DNA of 64,000 nt, taken from NCBI GenBank assembly GCA_004764695.1, contig SMSO01000025.1:4690862-4754861 (forward strand). Reading direction: 5' to 3'. The stretch is from Schizochytrium sp. TIO01 (lineage: Eukaryota > Sar > Bigyra > Thraustochytrida > Thraustochytriidae). Shown here piece by piece: positions 23,503 to 35,767 of the stretch (position 1 is the stretch's first letter; every line of letters begins with the position of its first letter). A program made the translations under genes and the position numbers. The notes beneath the pieces were generated by a model that was given only the letters and a program-made list of their open reading frames with translations, searched no databases and was not told the origin of the DNA.

Positions 23503-26500
23503 TGCTGGTTATCGCTACAGCGAGTCGTTGGTTTGGATGGAGAAGTTATTGGCTGACGAAGAACCAACCACGCAGGGACTCGACGATCGAGACCTGGTGA
23601 GGCTCTTGCTGAGACCCGCTGACTCGCTGGGCGGCCTGTTGGCTGGCCTGCGTTTGAGCGGGGCTCGATCGGAGCGACGAGGAGCGAGGCTTGCGGAATT
23701 ACGATTGCAATTCTTCTTCTTCTTCTCAAAAAAAGTCATCTTTTTAATCAGGACCACAGTTGTTCAATCAGCAAAGAAATAATAAGGACAAAAGAGGGGA
23801 AAGCAAAGCCAGCCTGAGAAAAAAAGAGCGCCATCTTGTTTGGAGGACACCTTCTTTTCAGTTTATGAAGAAGAGTAATGCATAGGATCGATACCTCTCG
23901 CGATAGAGATAGAGAATAACTGACTCTCAGGACGCCCTCCGTCAGATCGCGCTTATTTTATTTCGCATACTGCATGAGCGAATGAATGCATAATTGCAAT
24001 TCATTCATGCATTGTTCCCGTGCTCTCGACTGCCTGTCCGCCTTCTCGCTGTTTCTCGCTGTCTACTGGAAGGAGCGTGGCGGACGCCAACTGAAATGGA
24101 AATGCTCGAACTTGATGGCACCTCTGTATCTGTGATAGATAACGCAATCGCCAAACAGACGCTCTTCTATGAGGAATGAATGATGTGGAATGAATGACAT
24201 GGAGTGAATGAAGGAGCGAGGAGTGATGTCTTCCTTCTTCTGGCTGTGATTGATAAAGTGACTCGTATCCACTGTTGTTGTTGTTGTTGCCGCTCCATAA
24301 CTAGCAGGGACAACGGCTACGGCCATTACGAATACCTCATTTCTAGGAGTTGATTCGGTTTTATTCATTCATTCATTCATTCATTTTGAATGAAGTTGGA
24401 AAATGTGGGCTTACCTACCAGTTTCGTAAGCAGTTTTTTTTTTTTTTTTTTTTCCTATTTTAACTATTGAACAAGAAACATTAAAAGCAAATATTTTTAT
24501 TTTAAAATAAGGCAATGCAGAAAAGTTAGTTAATTTTACATCTCTCTGCCTGTCTTTACTTTTGTTAATGTATTAACAAAATATGTTTGTTCGTTTTAAC
24601 TAAAGAAGTTGGGGTTTCGAAGTCTTTTCAAACAACTGTTTTTAAATTGAAAATTGAGGGAAAACAACTTTCATTGAAGAAGGTTCGGAAAACTATCATA
24701 GGTACCAATATTGAAGGGCTAACCTATTCAATTAAGCAATCCAATGCAGCAAAAAGACCGCTAAGTTCTAAACACGAAAGATGATGGATGATCGGTAATA
24801 TTAAAAACTTATTTGAATATTTGTTACATGATAACTATAAACGATTTGTACTGTCGCTCCAATCATGCAGAAACGCTTCTTAAGCATTTACTTTCAAGTG
24901 TCAAAGTCGCACTGTTCCTGACTTCCATAACTCATTTCATAAGTGTTACTTTGTTTATTTTCTTGTGGTAAAGGACTCCTGAGTTTAGCAGTTAGAAGGA
25001 AAGGACACTTTTCGATACGACAGGTAGCACTGTGAACCTCAAGTTACCCCTTGAAGTTTTAAAATCTCTACTTTTATTATTGATATTATTGATATTATTA
25101 ATTTAAAGATTTTAGGAAGGAGATAAAAATGATTTTTTATTTTCTCTCTCCATCCCAAAACTACAGAACCCCTATTGATGAGCATAGCTCCAAAACTACA
25201 GCTCCAGTAAACGGGAAACACTGACTTGGTCTCTTAGATTGGGATTGAGATGGGTGTCAACCATGATAAAACATTGCATTCTTCAGCTGTAAGCATTCGA
25301 GCTTCTTTCGCGCCTTGCCCTTATTCTGCGTATCCTGTGTCGAATGAGACGCTCTGCCCGAATTTAAGACCAGCGAGAAATCCGACGCTCGAAAGCGCCT
25401 CGTTTGATTGATATATATATTTTCATGACGGTATCACATCTTTTAGGAGAAAAGAGCGGTCAGAACCACTCTGGATCCGCCGTCTCGTCCCGGAATGTCT
25501 TCTTCTTCTTTCCTTAATGCATACCTATTTTCCCGTCCTTCTACTCATGCGCACTATCGTTCTTTCCTCATTTCCTTTCTTCACTTCTTTGTTTCTTTGT
25601 TTCGATGAAAACTAAAATGTACAGCGAAAAAATAAAAAAGAAGAAAAAAGAAGAAAAAATCAATCGATCAACAAATATATGTATTTAAAGCATTTTCGGA
25701 AACTCAACCCATCCAATACTTCCAAAACAAACCAAACCAAAGTACGAATAGTTTTCGTTGTAACAGGAACCATTCACTACTACTAGTAGTAGTATTACTA
25801 TTAGTAATAGTAGTAGTAGTACTGCTGCTGGCCAGTTAAAAAAGGGCGACGGCGATGCTCTCCGCCGCCTCCTGCACCACCAGCCAGCCAGTCAGTCCTT
25901 CAGACAGCTCCTCGCTCTCTCAGCGCAGGCGTTCCCCAATCCAGCATTCCTTCACATTGTTTTCTTGTTGTTGTTGTTGTTGTTGTTTTGCTGTCTCTCA
26001 CTGTCGGTCCCAGTCTCTGTGCAAATCCATAAATGTCTGTCGGTTGCTCTGATCATCATGGCGGCGCTCTTTTGGTCTGTCCGCGTAGGACCTCCTAAGC
26101 GCCCCTTAGGCTTCGCTGGAACACTGAGCTCGAAATCTGCGACCGCACGCGCCCGCCGCATAGTATGATGAGGCTGAGCGGCGTGCTATGGTTTTCGGTA
26201 GCCGCGGGCACTACCGGGAATCCATCATCATCAGCATCAGCATCAGCATCAATGATCCAATTGGTCGTTTCTTTCTTTCTCTCTTGTGTGGTTCATCCAG
26301 CCCAAGTTTGCTTCCTCGCGTCAAGACAGCAGCTGATCTTGAAGAGGCAACCACGAACATCGCCAGGAGCTCTTTCAAGCTCGCTGGCGGCGCTTTGAAT
26401 CTATCTTTCCATCTCCTAAACTGTCAAGTTACTTAGTCAGCTAGTGAGGGAGCTAGCGAGTGAGCTAGCGAGTGAGGTGCGCTAGCTACCCAGTAAGCGA

Positions 26501-26700
26501 GTGGTAGCTTGGCAGAGCAGAGTGCGCCGTCGCGGTTTTCTGTCCACTCGCTTGTTCGCTGTGCTTCTTTCTTCTAACATTGAATGATGGTTCTCTGAGC
26601 TTATCAAAGCAGAGAGAACAGAACTCGTGCAAGTTCATTAAATGGCATGCGTTGAATGGCGGTGATGGCGTTCATTTCATTGAATGGCGGTGATGGTGTT

Positions 26701-26882
26701 CATTTATTCATTCATTCATTCATTCATTCATTCATTCATTCATTCATTCATTCAATCATTCAATCATTCCTTCATTCATCTCATTCATTCATTCAATCAT
26801 TCAATCATTCATTCATTCAATCATTCAATCATTCAATCATTCCTTCATTCATCTCATTCATTCATTCATTCATTCATTCATT
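26701..26882. repeat. ATTC microsatellite with interruptions
   Basis: About 180 bp of ATTC with periodic CAATC, CCTTC and CTC interruptions that themselves repeat, suggesting block duplication within the array. Reading frames rich in Ser-Phe-Ile-His come from the repeat. Confidence 0.95.
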
Positions 26883-29800
26883 GAATGGCGGTGGTGCACG
26901 AAATAGCGACGGAAGACCGCCCGCCTCGAGAGATTGGTCTTCTAGCCAAAGCTGCAGAGGCCATCTTGGCGTCCAAACTCGGCACCTAATTAAGGGAGTT
27001 CCTTTGGCTTCTTCGCTCATTTGCACCATTTGCTTTCTTGGGCTGTCTATTCTGCGTGCTGTCGTCGCTGTATTCTGATGGGAAATGAGGGTTTGGCGGC
27101 GGAGGATGCACATCTCAAACTGGCGATCTTCGTGATGAGAGAAAGGCAGCGATCATTGAGTGGCTCAGTGACAGCCCCTTCGCTTTTTCTGCGCTGCATT
27201 TGGAGAGGTCTGTGCATGCGTTGACTCGACGTTGCTACGCCCTCCGCTCTGCGATGCGATGCGATGCGATATCTTCTCCTCATTTCCCTCAACCGAATTG
27301 ACTTGATTTGCAATTTCTCCAACCTTCTGCTATCCATCATTCTTGAGAACCGACCTATTCATTTATCATTTATCTTTACGCCCTCCTTCTTTTCATATCT
27401 ACATATATATATATATATGTACTTATTATTATCATTTTTTTAAATTAAATAATTCATTATTATTTTTTAAAATAAAGATAATGAAGTTTGATGAACACAA
27501 TAGCAGAGACAGCAAACAATACCGCCATCCTTTTACTCCTCTTTTTCTTTTCTTCTTCAAAACTACGAGTTAATGAACAAATTAAAAAAAATAAAAATTA
27601 GTACGAACCCCAATCAATCAATTTCTGAACAGCCTTGAAAATAGATTATTATTAAAACTCGAAAGGAAGAAATGAAAAGGTCTGACTGAATCACCAATCT
27701 GTCAGTTCTCAGAAAAGGGCGATGGACGTTCCTTTCTTTCAAATGTTCCAAACTTATAGTTCCGCGGAGAACAACGGGCATTCATTCTTCGCTCCTTCCT
27801 CGCGCCGCCTCTGTCGTTGCCGCTCATCGCTCGCGCTCCGCGGAGACTCTTCCTGCCCATGCCTGCTCCTGCTCCAAGGAGGCGCCGCAAGCAACGGCAG
27901 GAGCGAAAACCTGCGTTCCGGAGCGAATTCCGCGGCGATCCTCGCTCGCGTGACAGGGCTCTCTCTCTCTGACGCAGCCCACTCGCTTTTCTGAGTCTTC
28001 TTTCTGCTGAGAGTGAGAACGATGACGCTAAAGAACAAAGGGAGAACTTGAAGGCACATACAATAATACAGACATGCATACATACATACACATACAAATG
28101 CATTCATAGTCATACAAATACATTCACATTCATAGATACACATCAAATGCATTCACATTCATACGTAGATACATAAAACCATACATTTACATTCATAGAT
28201 ACATACATACACATACAAATGCATTCATATTCATACAAATACATTCACATTCTCACAAATACATTCATATTCATACATGGACTCATAAAACCATACCTAA
28301 ACATTCATAGATACATACATACGTACTCAGATACATAGATACATACAAAGTAGGTACAAAGTAAGTATGTATGTATACATTCTCAGGCAGCATCGAATAC
28401 GATGGGAGCCATCTTTTGCAGTCTTGGAGACTGATTGCAGCAACGAACGATCGACTACGCGCGCGGACTCAGAGTCGAAAAGCAGAGCTCGAAGCTGCAC
28501 TCGATGTCGATCGAAGAAGAAGAAGAAGAAGAAGCGCAACGGAGCTTGAAAGCTTTCGAGGAACAAGTGCTTGCACAAACGCAGTTCTTGCATTCTTTCT
28601 CTCTTTGTTTGGATACGTACAAAGTGCGTGCTTTTCTGGTTCTGGTTCTGCGTGCGCTGTCTCCTCTCCTCGAGGCCGCCGTTCTCTGCGCTGTACTTGC
28701 TGTCTGCTCCTGCTCATGAGCTCTCGAGGACGCGGCTGCGGCTGTCTCTTCAGGGGAACTGGCGGCGATGCATCGGAAAACAACGACGATCGACCAACTT
28801 GTTGCGCCTGAGTGTCTAAGACAGTGAGTGCCCGAGTGGAGTCCATCGATCAAAGATCAGCCGGCGGTGGACGGGTAGGTCCCTAGCGCCAGAAAGGAAT
28901 TCCTTTCTGGCGCTCGCGGAGACAAGCGGCGGAAGAACCGGCGACTGCCACGATCTGGCCACTGCTCACAAGACCGTCGTTGCGCCTGCGTTCCAGTGCT
29001 TCCGTGGATTCCCCGCGGCACGGGTTTTGCTCCTGGCGCTGCTGCTGAGGAGGCGGGCGGAGACGTCGAGGTTCCTGCTCCGCACCGCACTTTGGAGGAA
29101 CAGCTTGCTGCGTAGCTCGAGCATGGGCTTTCTCGAGTTCTTGCAAGGACCCCCTCGAAGCTGTAGTTCTGCCTGCATGGGTTTGTGTGTGTGCATATCA
29201 ATGCACACCTATGCATGCATTACATACATAGATACATACATAGATACGTGCAAGCAATGTAAACATCAGTCTTTTCAAATCAACCCCAGAAAGGAAGCTG
29301 CTCTGCTCTTAGTATTGACCCGCAAACTGGAAACTCCACCTCAATCAAGAGGATGGAAAACTCATGCTCGCGGATGCTTTCTTTTCTTCTTCAACTTGTA
29401 TTGGTCCTCAATTAAAAAAGATAGGGCGTAGTGCAGACCTTTATTTGCTTAACATTTTAATTTAATTTTAAAGAAAGGAAGATGATGAATGCGGTGCCTA
29501 ATTTTATAATAAATGGAGTGTTTCCAGTTTTCGTTTTATTATTACTATTAGCAGTAGTAGTACAATATAAAAAGCGCGAGGAAAAGGACAAACTACCATC
29601 GCTGCAGGTTGGAACACTCATGCCGCTGCAAGAGCGCACTCCCTTCTGCAAAGGCGGCCCTCTCCCGCGTCGCCCGTATCATGAAAGCCACAGCCTCCAA
29701 TCGCTCCATCCAGACGCCGCACAATTTCGCGCGAATTCTGCAGTAGTTATTCCTCGCCTTCTCTCTTTTTCCTTTTTTTTTTCCCTTTCTATATATTTTA

Positions 29801-30654
29801 GAAGAAAATAAATTAAATTAAGTTAAAATATTTTATTATTTTTTAAAAAAAAATAAGTACTAGTAAAAGTTAACATCACAAGGAGTGCGTTTCCAAAAAC
29901 ATAGTGTAGGCCAGCAGAAGATTCACCATGGACGAAGAAAGTAAGAAACAAAGAAACAAACCAAGAAAGTCCTCGTCAAGCTTACGATGATCCAAGAATG
30001 GTACGAGCTATTGTACGGCTGCTCGAGACTTGGGCCGGCCTCCTTGTTCACGATAGGCACCTGACTATCTTCTGAGCAGAGCTGTGACTGACTGGGGACC
30101 TAACTAGTAGCTAGTAAGTTTGGGATTCCGATTTCGATTCATGCGGTAGAACAGGCAATTCATGGAGTTTGCAGGGACTTCGCAGAATAGCCAACAAGTG
30201 GCTAAAAGTAGGCTAGCTACTACGTACCACTTGGTTTCCAAAAAACAGCGAACGGTGCTTTGTTTGTTTCTTTGATTGATTGGTTGATTGATTGATTGGT
30301 TGATTGTACCTATTCTGTCTCCAATCAACTCAAATAGCAGGAGTGCTGCTGATTCTGTCTCCTTTCTCAGCCTGCGAGTTCTCGCCATTATTGCCGCCAC
30401 AGAGTTCTCGTAATGGAAATCTCCTGTCGATTGAAATCAATCAATCATTCAATCAATCGATCCATAGCTACTTAAAGCTCGGGAGCCCGAGTTTTCTTAA
30501 AGCAGCGCCGGTGTCGCTGAAGGGAGCGCCACAAGGAGTCGCAGCGACGATCGCTCAGAGGCACTCAAAGGAAGGCACGAGCGGCCTCTGTCGATTCGGC
30601 CTTTGGGCCCAAACCGACGCATCGATCGATGCCGTTTGAAGAAACGCCACGCCG
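26883..30654. other. Gene-poor DNA between microsatellites
   Basis: About 3.8 kb. GC-richer tracts at 26.9-27.3, 27.75-28.0, 28.4-29.2 and 30.45-30.65 kb alternate with AT-rich DNA. The longest frames (about 130-146 codons at 28.4-28.85 kb) overlap on both strands and lack domains. The frame at 29482-29811 has one hydrophobic stretch but AT-driven composition. I support no gene here. Confidence 0.5.
28076..28374. repeat. CATA/CATTC repeat field with a 112-bp higher-order period
   Basis: The field is built from ATAC, CATTC and ACAAA words. A longer segment starting CATAAAACCATAC occurs at 28172 and again, slightly changed, at 28284, a spacing of 112 bp. This is a small higher-order tandem repeat rather than a simple microsatellite. 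Confidence 0.8.
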
Positions 30655-30885
30655 CAAACAAACAAACAACTAAACAAACAACTTCAAATAAACAAACTTT
30701 GAACGAACTTTGAGCAAACTAACTACAAACAAACAAACTTACTACAAACAAACAAACTTTGAACAAAGAGACAAACTTTGAACAAACAAACAAACAAACA
30801 AACAAACAAACAAACAAACAAACAAACAAACAAACAAACAAACAAACAAACAAACAAACAAACAAACAAACAAACAAACAAACAA
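30655..30885. repeat. (AAAC)n microsatellite with degenerate left arm
   Basis: A clean AAAC array (about 30780-30885, some 26 copies) is preceded by a mutated AAAC/CTTTG region that repeats words such as CAAACTTTGAACAAA. It has the same unit as the 17.8-kb array but in the opposite orientation. The long minus-strand frame through it is an artefact. Confidence 0.95.
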
Positions 30886-31289
30886 TGTCATGACTGAGTG
30901 AGTGATCCGTGCCCATGATCGCAGCGCAGGTCTCATAGACGCGAGGGGGACTATCGAACTGACTGAGCGCCAGCAACTTCTGTAAGCGAGCGAGGCAGGC
31001 GGCGACGATTAATGATGAATTCATTGTTATTATTGCTTGGGCGGAGGAAGGAAATGAGCGAAGAAGAACTCCTCTCCTCCTCTCAAATGAGCGAGTTTCC
31101 ATGAAATGAGCGAACTCCTTTTTTGGCACGCGTGACAAACAAACCGTGGGAAAAGCGAGGCGGTGCCTAAATGAATGAATGAATGAATGGATGGGTGGAT
31201 GGAGTGCACGTATCTGTTCTAGTCTGCACCTTCCTCCCTCCCCTCCTTCGTTTCGTTTATTTCGAGAGTGCCTCATTCCCGCGAGGAGA

Positions 31290-31333
31290 TACATAAATAC
31301 ATACATACATACATACATACATACATACATACA
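31290..31333. repeat. (ATAC)n microsatellite
   Basis: About 11 copies of ATAC within a GC-richer tract. Confidence 0.9.
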
Positions 31334-31553
31334 ACCATCCATCCGTCTTGCTTTGCAAGGCTTGGCACGGCAAGGGCGATAAAGAGCGTCTGTCGGCGCA
31401 AACTGCGATCGATCTTCTTCAGAAGACTTGTTCTTCAAAAGCCTTCTTCTTTGAAAGCCTTCTTAGAAGAAGAAGTCAATTTCTTAAGATCCGCCTGTGC
31501 CTCGTAACCTAAAACCAAAACCACAAAACTCAAACTTAAACCTTCAAAGCAGA

Positions 31554-31702
31554 ATCTCTCTCTCTCTCTCTCTCTCTAATGAATGAATGAATGAATGAAT
31601 AATTGAATAATGAATAAAAGAACCAATGAATGAATGAATGAATGAATGCGCCCCTCTGCCTGCGTGCGCTAGTGCGTGAGCTAGCTAGCTAGCTAGCTAG
31701 CT
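31554..31702. repeat. (TC)n, (AATG)n and (CTAG)n runs in series
   Basis: A TC run is followed by two AATG arrays and, after a short GC-rich gap, nearly six copies of CTAG ending at 31702. The word CCAAGATGG follows at once. Confidence 0.85.
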
Positions 31703-32270
31703 ATCCAAGATGGAGGGCCGGTCCTAACTTCCTTCTCCGCCCTTTCCTTGCTTCCGTCAATGGCATCATGGAGCGCCATTCGGAAAGAAGCCGAGGCATA
31801 TCTATCTCTCTCCAAAGGAGAAACAAACTCACCAACCAGACACGCAGGCAGCCAAGCGGAGGTCCTCCAGAGCCCGCCTCCACAGCCCTGCAGGTTTCAA
31901 GAAAGCGGCGAGGTGGAACGCGCGTACGTGTATTATGTGCAGTATGCGTATTATTTATGTGTACGTGTCTTGTGTATTCATTCATATATTCATGTGAGTG
32001 GTGGATAGGTATAATATGGGGTGGTAGAGTATCGACTAGGAAAGCGGAGCTCGGAAAAGAGCGACGACGACGTGCGGAAAGAACGAGGTGCTTGCTACTG
32101 TTGGGTCCTCATTTCGCTCATTCTGGAGCGCTGCTGTAAGAGTGCTGCACGGCCTCTGCGGAAGGCGAGGAAGGAAGGACGCAAAGCGCCTTCCGTGCTC
32201 TCCGCTCTACGCGTCCCGAGTGCTCTTCATCTTGAAAGCCTCCGCAGCCTTTCGCCGCTTCTTCATCTTT

Positions 32271-32271
32271 T

Positions 32272-32314
<43 letters not shown>
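32271..32314. repeat. (TTTC)n microsatellite
   Basis: About 11 copies of TTTC, followed by related TTCTTTTTCTTG words. Confidence 0.9.
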
Positions 32315-32887
32315 ATGTTTTGCTTCTTGTTCTTTTTCTTGTGTTCTTATTCTTTTTCTTGTTCCTGTTCTTGTTATTCTCACGCTAATTCTATATAAAT
32401 CTCTGTGTATCTGCTTTACTGTCTTCAGCAGAAACAGCGCCTGAGATCGCTGCGATCGATCATAGCGCTCATTGTAAAGTTCAACAGGGCCCTTCGCGAA
32501 GTAAGCCATCGAAACGAGAGTAGACCGGAAAGCCACTCTTACGAGCAGAGGCAATTCCGGACTGACTGAGTGCGCCAAAGCAATCTTTCTCTATCTCTCG
32601 TCACGACAAAAAGAAAGCACATGGAGGCGCGCCTCTTCTTTAACTTCTTAAGTTCTTCTTCTTCTTTATTATCATTCGTCTAATTTTGACAAAGAACAGC
32701 ATCGAAAGAAACTATTACACGCACTTATACCGTGAGGTATTTGTTGCTGCTTTGGTATCAATTGCATTCTCTTTCCTTCTGCGATAATTGAGCAGTGGAG
32801 GTTTTCATTTGAGGCGTCCAGAACGCTCGGGAGTGATGGGTAGTGAGAGAAAGAGAGAGCAATGATGGTGTTGATGATGATGATGAT

Positions 32888-33003
<116 letters not shown>

Positions 33004-33194
33004 CAGCTGCTCAAGGACCGGAAGCGACCTCCTTTCCCAGGAGGTTTGAGAGTAGTGCCATTAATGTTGTTTGTGCACATGACACTGTGTAGGTTTTCGA
33101 TGCCGTGTCAAGCAAAAGAGCACCACAGAGCAGTTGAAAGAATCAAAAACTACGAGTTCTGAAGTTACTCAGCTTTTATTGGAGGTTGCCTCAA

Positions 33195-33242
33195 ATCATT
33201 TCATTTCATTTCATTTCATTTCATTTCATTTCATCTCATTTC
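33195..33242. repeat. Pentanucleotide array (ATTTC)n
   Basis: About nine copies of CATTT/ATTTC with one T-to-C change near the end. It and the CCAAG array at 13.9 kb are the two clear period-5 arrays here. Confidence 0.9.
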
Positions 33243-33879
33243 GCCTGTCTTTCTTTTTTTTCTTTTCTTTCATTTTTGTCATCTTCCTCAGCAGAAAGCT
33301 AGAAAGCTAGAATACACCGTAGCAATATGGAGCTTGATTATCCCTCGACAATAATGAGTCCTCCTTGACGAACCTACTCCTCGCTGGCTGGGCCTAATGG
33401 AGACCGCCTTTTCCACTCAGGAGCCTGTTTTCTGTTAGCCCAATGAGACCTCTTTGTTTTGGGATATCACGTTCGAGTTTTTTTAATCTTCTTCTTCTGT
33501 AATTAAATGTTTTTTTTTCCAACGTTTTATTTAATTATTTTAAAATTAAATTTAAATTAAATTAAAACATTTTAAGGGAGCTCCTTCTTGTTTCCTCTTC
33601 GAATGAAGGAGATAGTACAATGGAACTTGAGATTATCAAGTTCAAGCTCAATGTTGTTGGTGTTTCCAAAGCTCTCGTCACAGCGCCATAACAACGACGC
33701 TCAACCCCCCTTTTGGTCTCCATTTGCAGATGGATGACATGCTTGCAGGTAGAAGGTATCTACATGTCGTCTGGCTCGAGACAAGCACGGGATGGTAAGT
33801 ACGTTGTATAGTATGCACTGACAGCCAGAGGAAGAAACAAAAGAACAAGAAGAAGGAGAAGCAAACTACATGTCAAGAA

Positions 33880-33882
33880 GGA

Positions 33883-33954
<72 letters not shown>

Positions 33955-33955
33955 A
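33880..33955. repeat. Second (GAAA)n microsatellite, about 19 copies
   Basis: Same unit and orientation as the array 1 kb upstream. The flanks are not alike, so it is not a simple duplication of that locus. Confidence 0.95.
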
Positions 33956-35515
33956 CCGGTCAATCCTTCTTTCACAACCTCGAAGGCGCCTCGAAGTGAC
34001 CTATATGCCGCGCTGATGGATTTATTCACAGCCGCTTTTTAAAAACAGCATTCAGAAACGCGTTCATTCGAGGAAATGAGATTTGTCAGAAAAAAGCAAA
34101 TGCACAGCATTTCTCCTGTCATTCTGTTGTGCAATCAGCGCCAAACGCTCCTTTACTAATGCTACTGTGCTGTGCTGTGCATGCCTTCTTCTTATTATTA
34201 TTACATACTCAATAACATGCATATATGTGTCTCTATTCTTCACAGCTCAAAAAGGCACCACAATTGGTGGACTTTAGGTGCCTAGTTTACACACTACACG
34301 AAACAACATGCGCCGCTGACAGCCTTTTCTGATCTAACGCTCAAGACCAAATTTGGATCGAGATTGCTGGCGGAGCGAGCTCTTTCTTGGCCATTTACAT
34401 TTTTTTAAAAAGAAAAGAAAAAAAGTCGATCTTCACTTTGGCCGTTCGTTTGTTCTTTCCTCTGTAATTCAGAAAGAAATGGAAATAGAAACGATCGTTG
34501 GTTCGCTTGCTGTTATTGCCCATATTTGGGGACGCAGTTCGTTCTCCTTGAACTCGCAAAAGACGTTTCGAAAGCAGGAGCATATGGACCTCTCTTTCAA
34601 AGAAAGGTTCGAGTTTCTTGTCATGAGAAAGAGGTCGATGGTACTCTTCTTCTTCTTCTTTTTCTTCTTTTTGTTGTACATGCACGCCGCCTAAGAAATA
34701 ATGAACCATGAGTCGAAGGCTGTAGAGTTAGTTAGTTAGCTGAAGGATGCCTTAAACAGACGAAAGCACTGAGAGAATCATGATAAGCATAGATGAGCGT
34801 AGGTAGCGCTAGGCAGGCACTCGGGTAGAATATTTCTTTCGTCAGCATCATCAGCAAACGAACGGAAATCAGAGTTTTTCACGAAACTAAGGTCTCCTTC
34901 ACTGCAATTCCTGCTTTCATAAACCCTCTTGATCCTCTGAAGAGCGCCCCATCGAATTCGGGAGTCTCTGTTTTGTTGTTGTTGTAGGCCCAACTGAGCT
35001 GACTTGAATGTGACCTCTTTTGCTACACTCACTTGAAACGAAGTTGTGGAAATACCTGTTCACTGCAAAAGCAGAGTTTTAAAAATTAAATTTAAAAAAA
35101 GGGGGAAAAGGCCATGGAAAGCTGAGAAACTCTTCTCTTAGCTTTTCCAGGGACAACTTATTCCTGAAAGTGTTTCTCCTTTCTCTTCTTCCTTCTTCAT
35201 GATACGAACCTATAAAAACATATTTAGTTTTTACTCTTTTCTTAGAGGCTAAAAAACAAAAGTATAATATTAAACCTTCAGACAGATCGCATTCGCTTTG
35301 ATTGACCGCTACGCTGCTAAAAGCAGCAAAACCTATTGCCAGAAGGACAGATACACCACTTCGTTTCGTGTTTATTGAGCAAACTCTGAGCTTGTTTCCA
35401 GCTGCAAGATGTTTCTCTGATAGCCTTCCTGATGCACCATCGATCGAGTTGAAGAATTCGCCCTTTTCAAGTTGAAAGAAAGCGAGCTCTGTTTTGTAAT
35501 GATTGCGGAAGCTTG

Positions 35516-35578
35516 CATACATACATGTATGCACGTACGTATGTATGTATGTGTGTATGTGTGTATGTATGTATGTAC
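35516..35578. repeat. (GTAT)n microsatellite, imperfect
   Basis: GTAT/GTGT units in register, with GCAC interruptions at the left end. Confidence 0.85.
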
Positions 35579-35734
35579 GAAGATACATCATCTTTAGAGT
35601 CTTTAGAACCTGCGTTTCTTTCTTTCGAGCGTTGAAGCTTTGGGATCTGAGCCATCGGAGGAACCTTCTTCTGGCTTTGGTCCCCTTTCGCTGCGACGGA
35701 CTCGAGTTTATATGGAACGCGGAGCTTCTTTCTC

Positions 35735-35767
35735 TTTTTCTTTCTTTCTTTCTTTCTTTCTTTTTCT
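35735..35767. repeat. Short (TTTC)n microsatellite
   Basis: About eight copies. It is the last sizeable tetranucleotide array before the gene block. Confidence 0.85.

Larger units (their letters stand above)
18013..26700. other. Gene-poor DNA with alternating GC-rich tracts
   Basis: About 8.7 kb without a supportable gene. GC-richer tracts lie at 18.95-19.25, 22.6-23.1, 23.4-23.7 and 25.85-26.55 kb. Between them are AT-rich stretches with poly(T) at 24.43-24.45 kb and many short tetranucleotide runs. Open frames of 60-145 codons in the GC-rich parts change frame and strand with no splice logic I could find. Confidence 0.5.

Noticed and set aside
29482-29811. 109-codon frame with one hydrophobic segment
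   Set aside because: It is built from AT-rich and TTC-rich tracts with no family resemblance and no supporting context.
30719-31438. 239-codon minus-strand frame
   Set aside because: About a third of it is the AAAC array, and the rest has no domain, no convincing start context and shifting composition.
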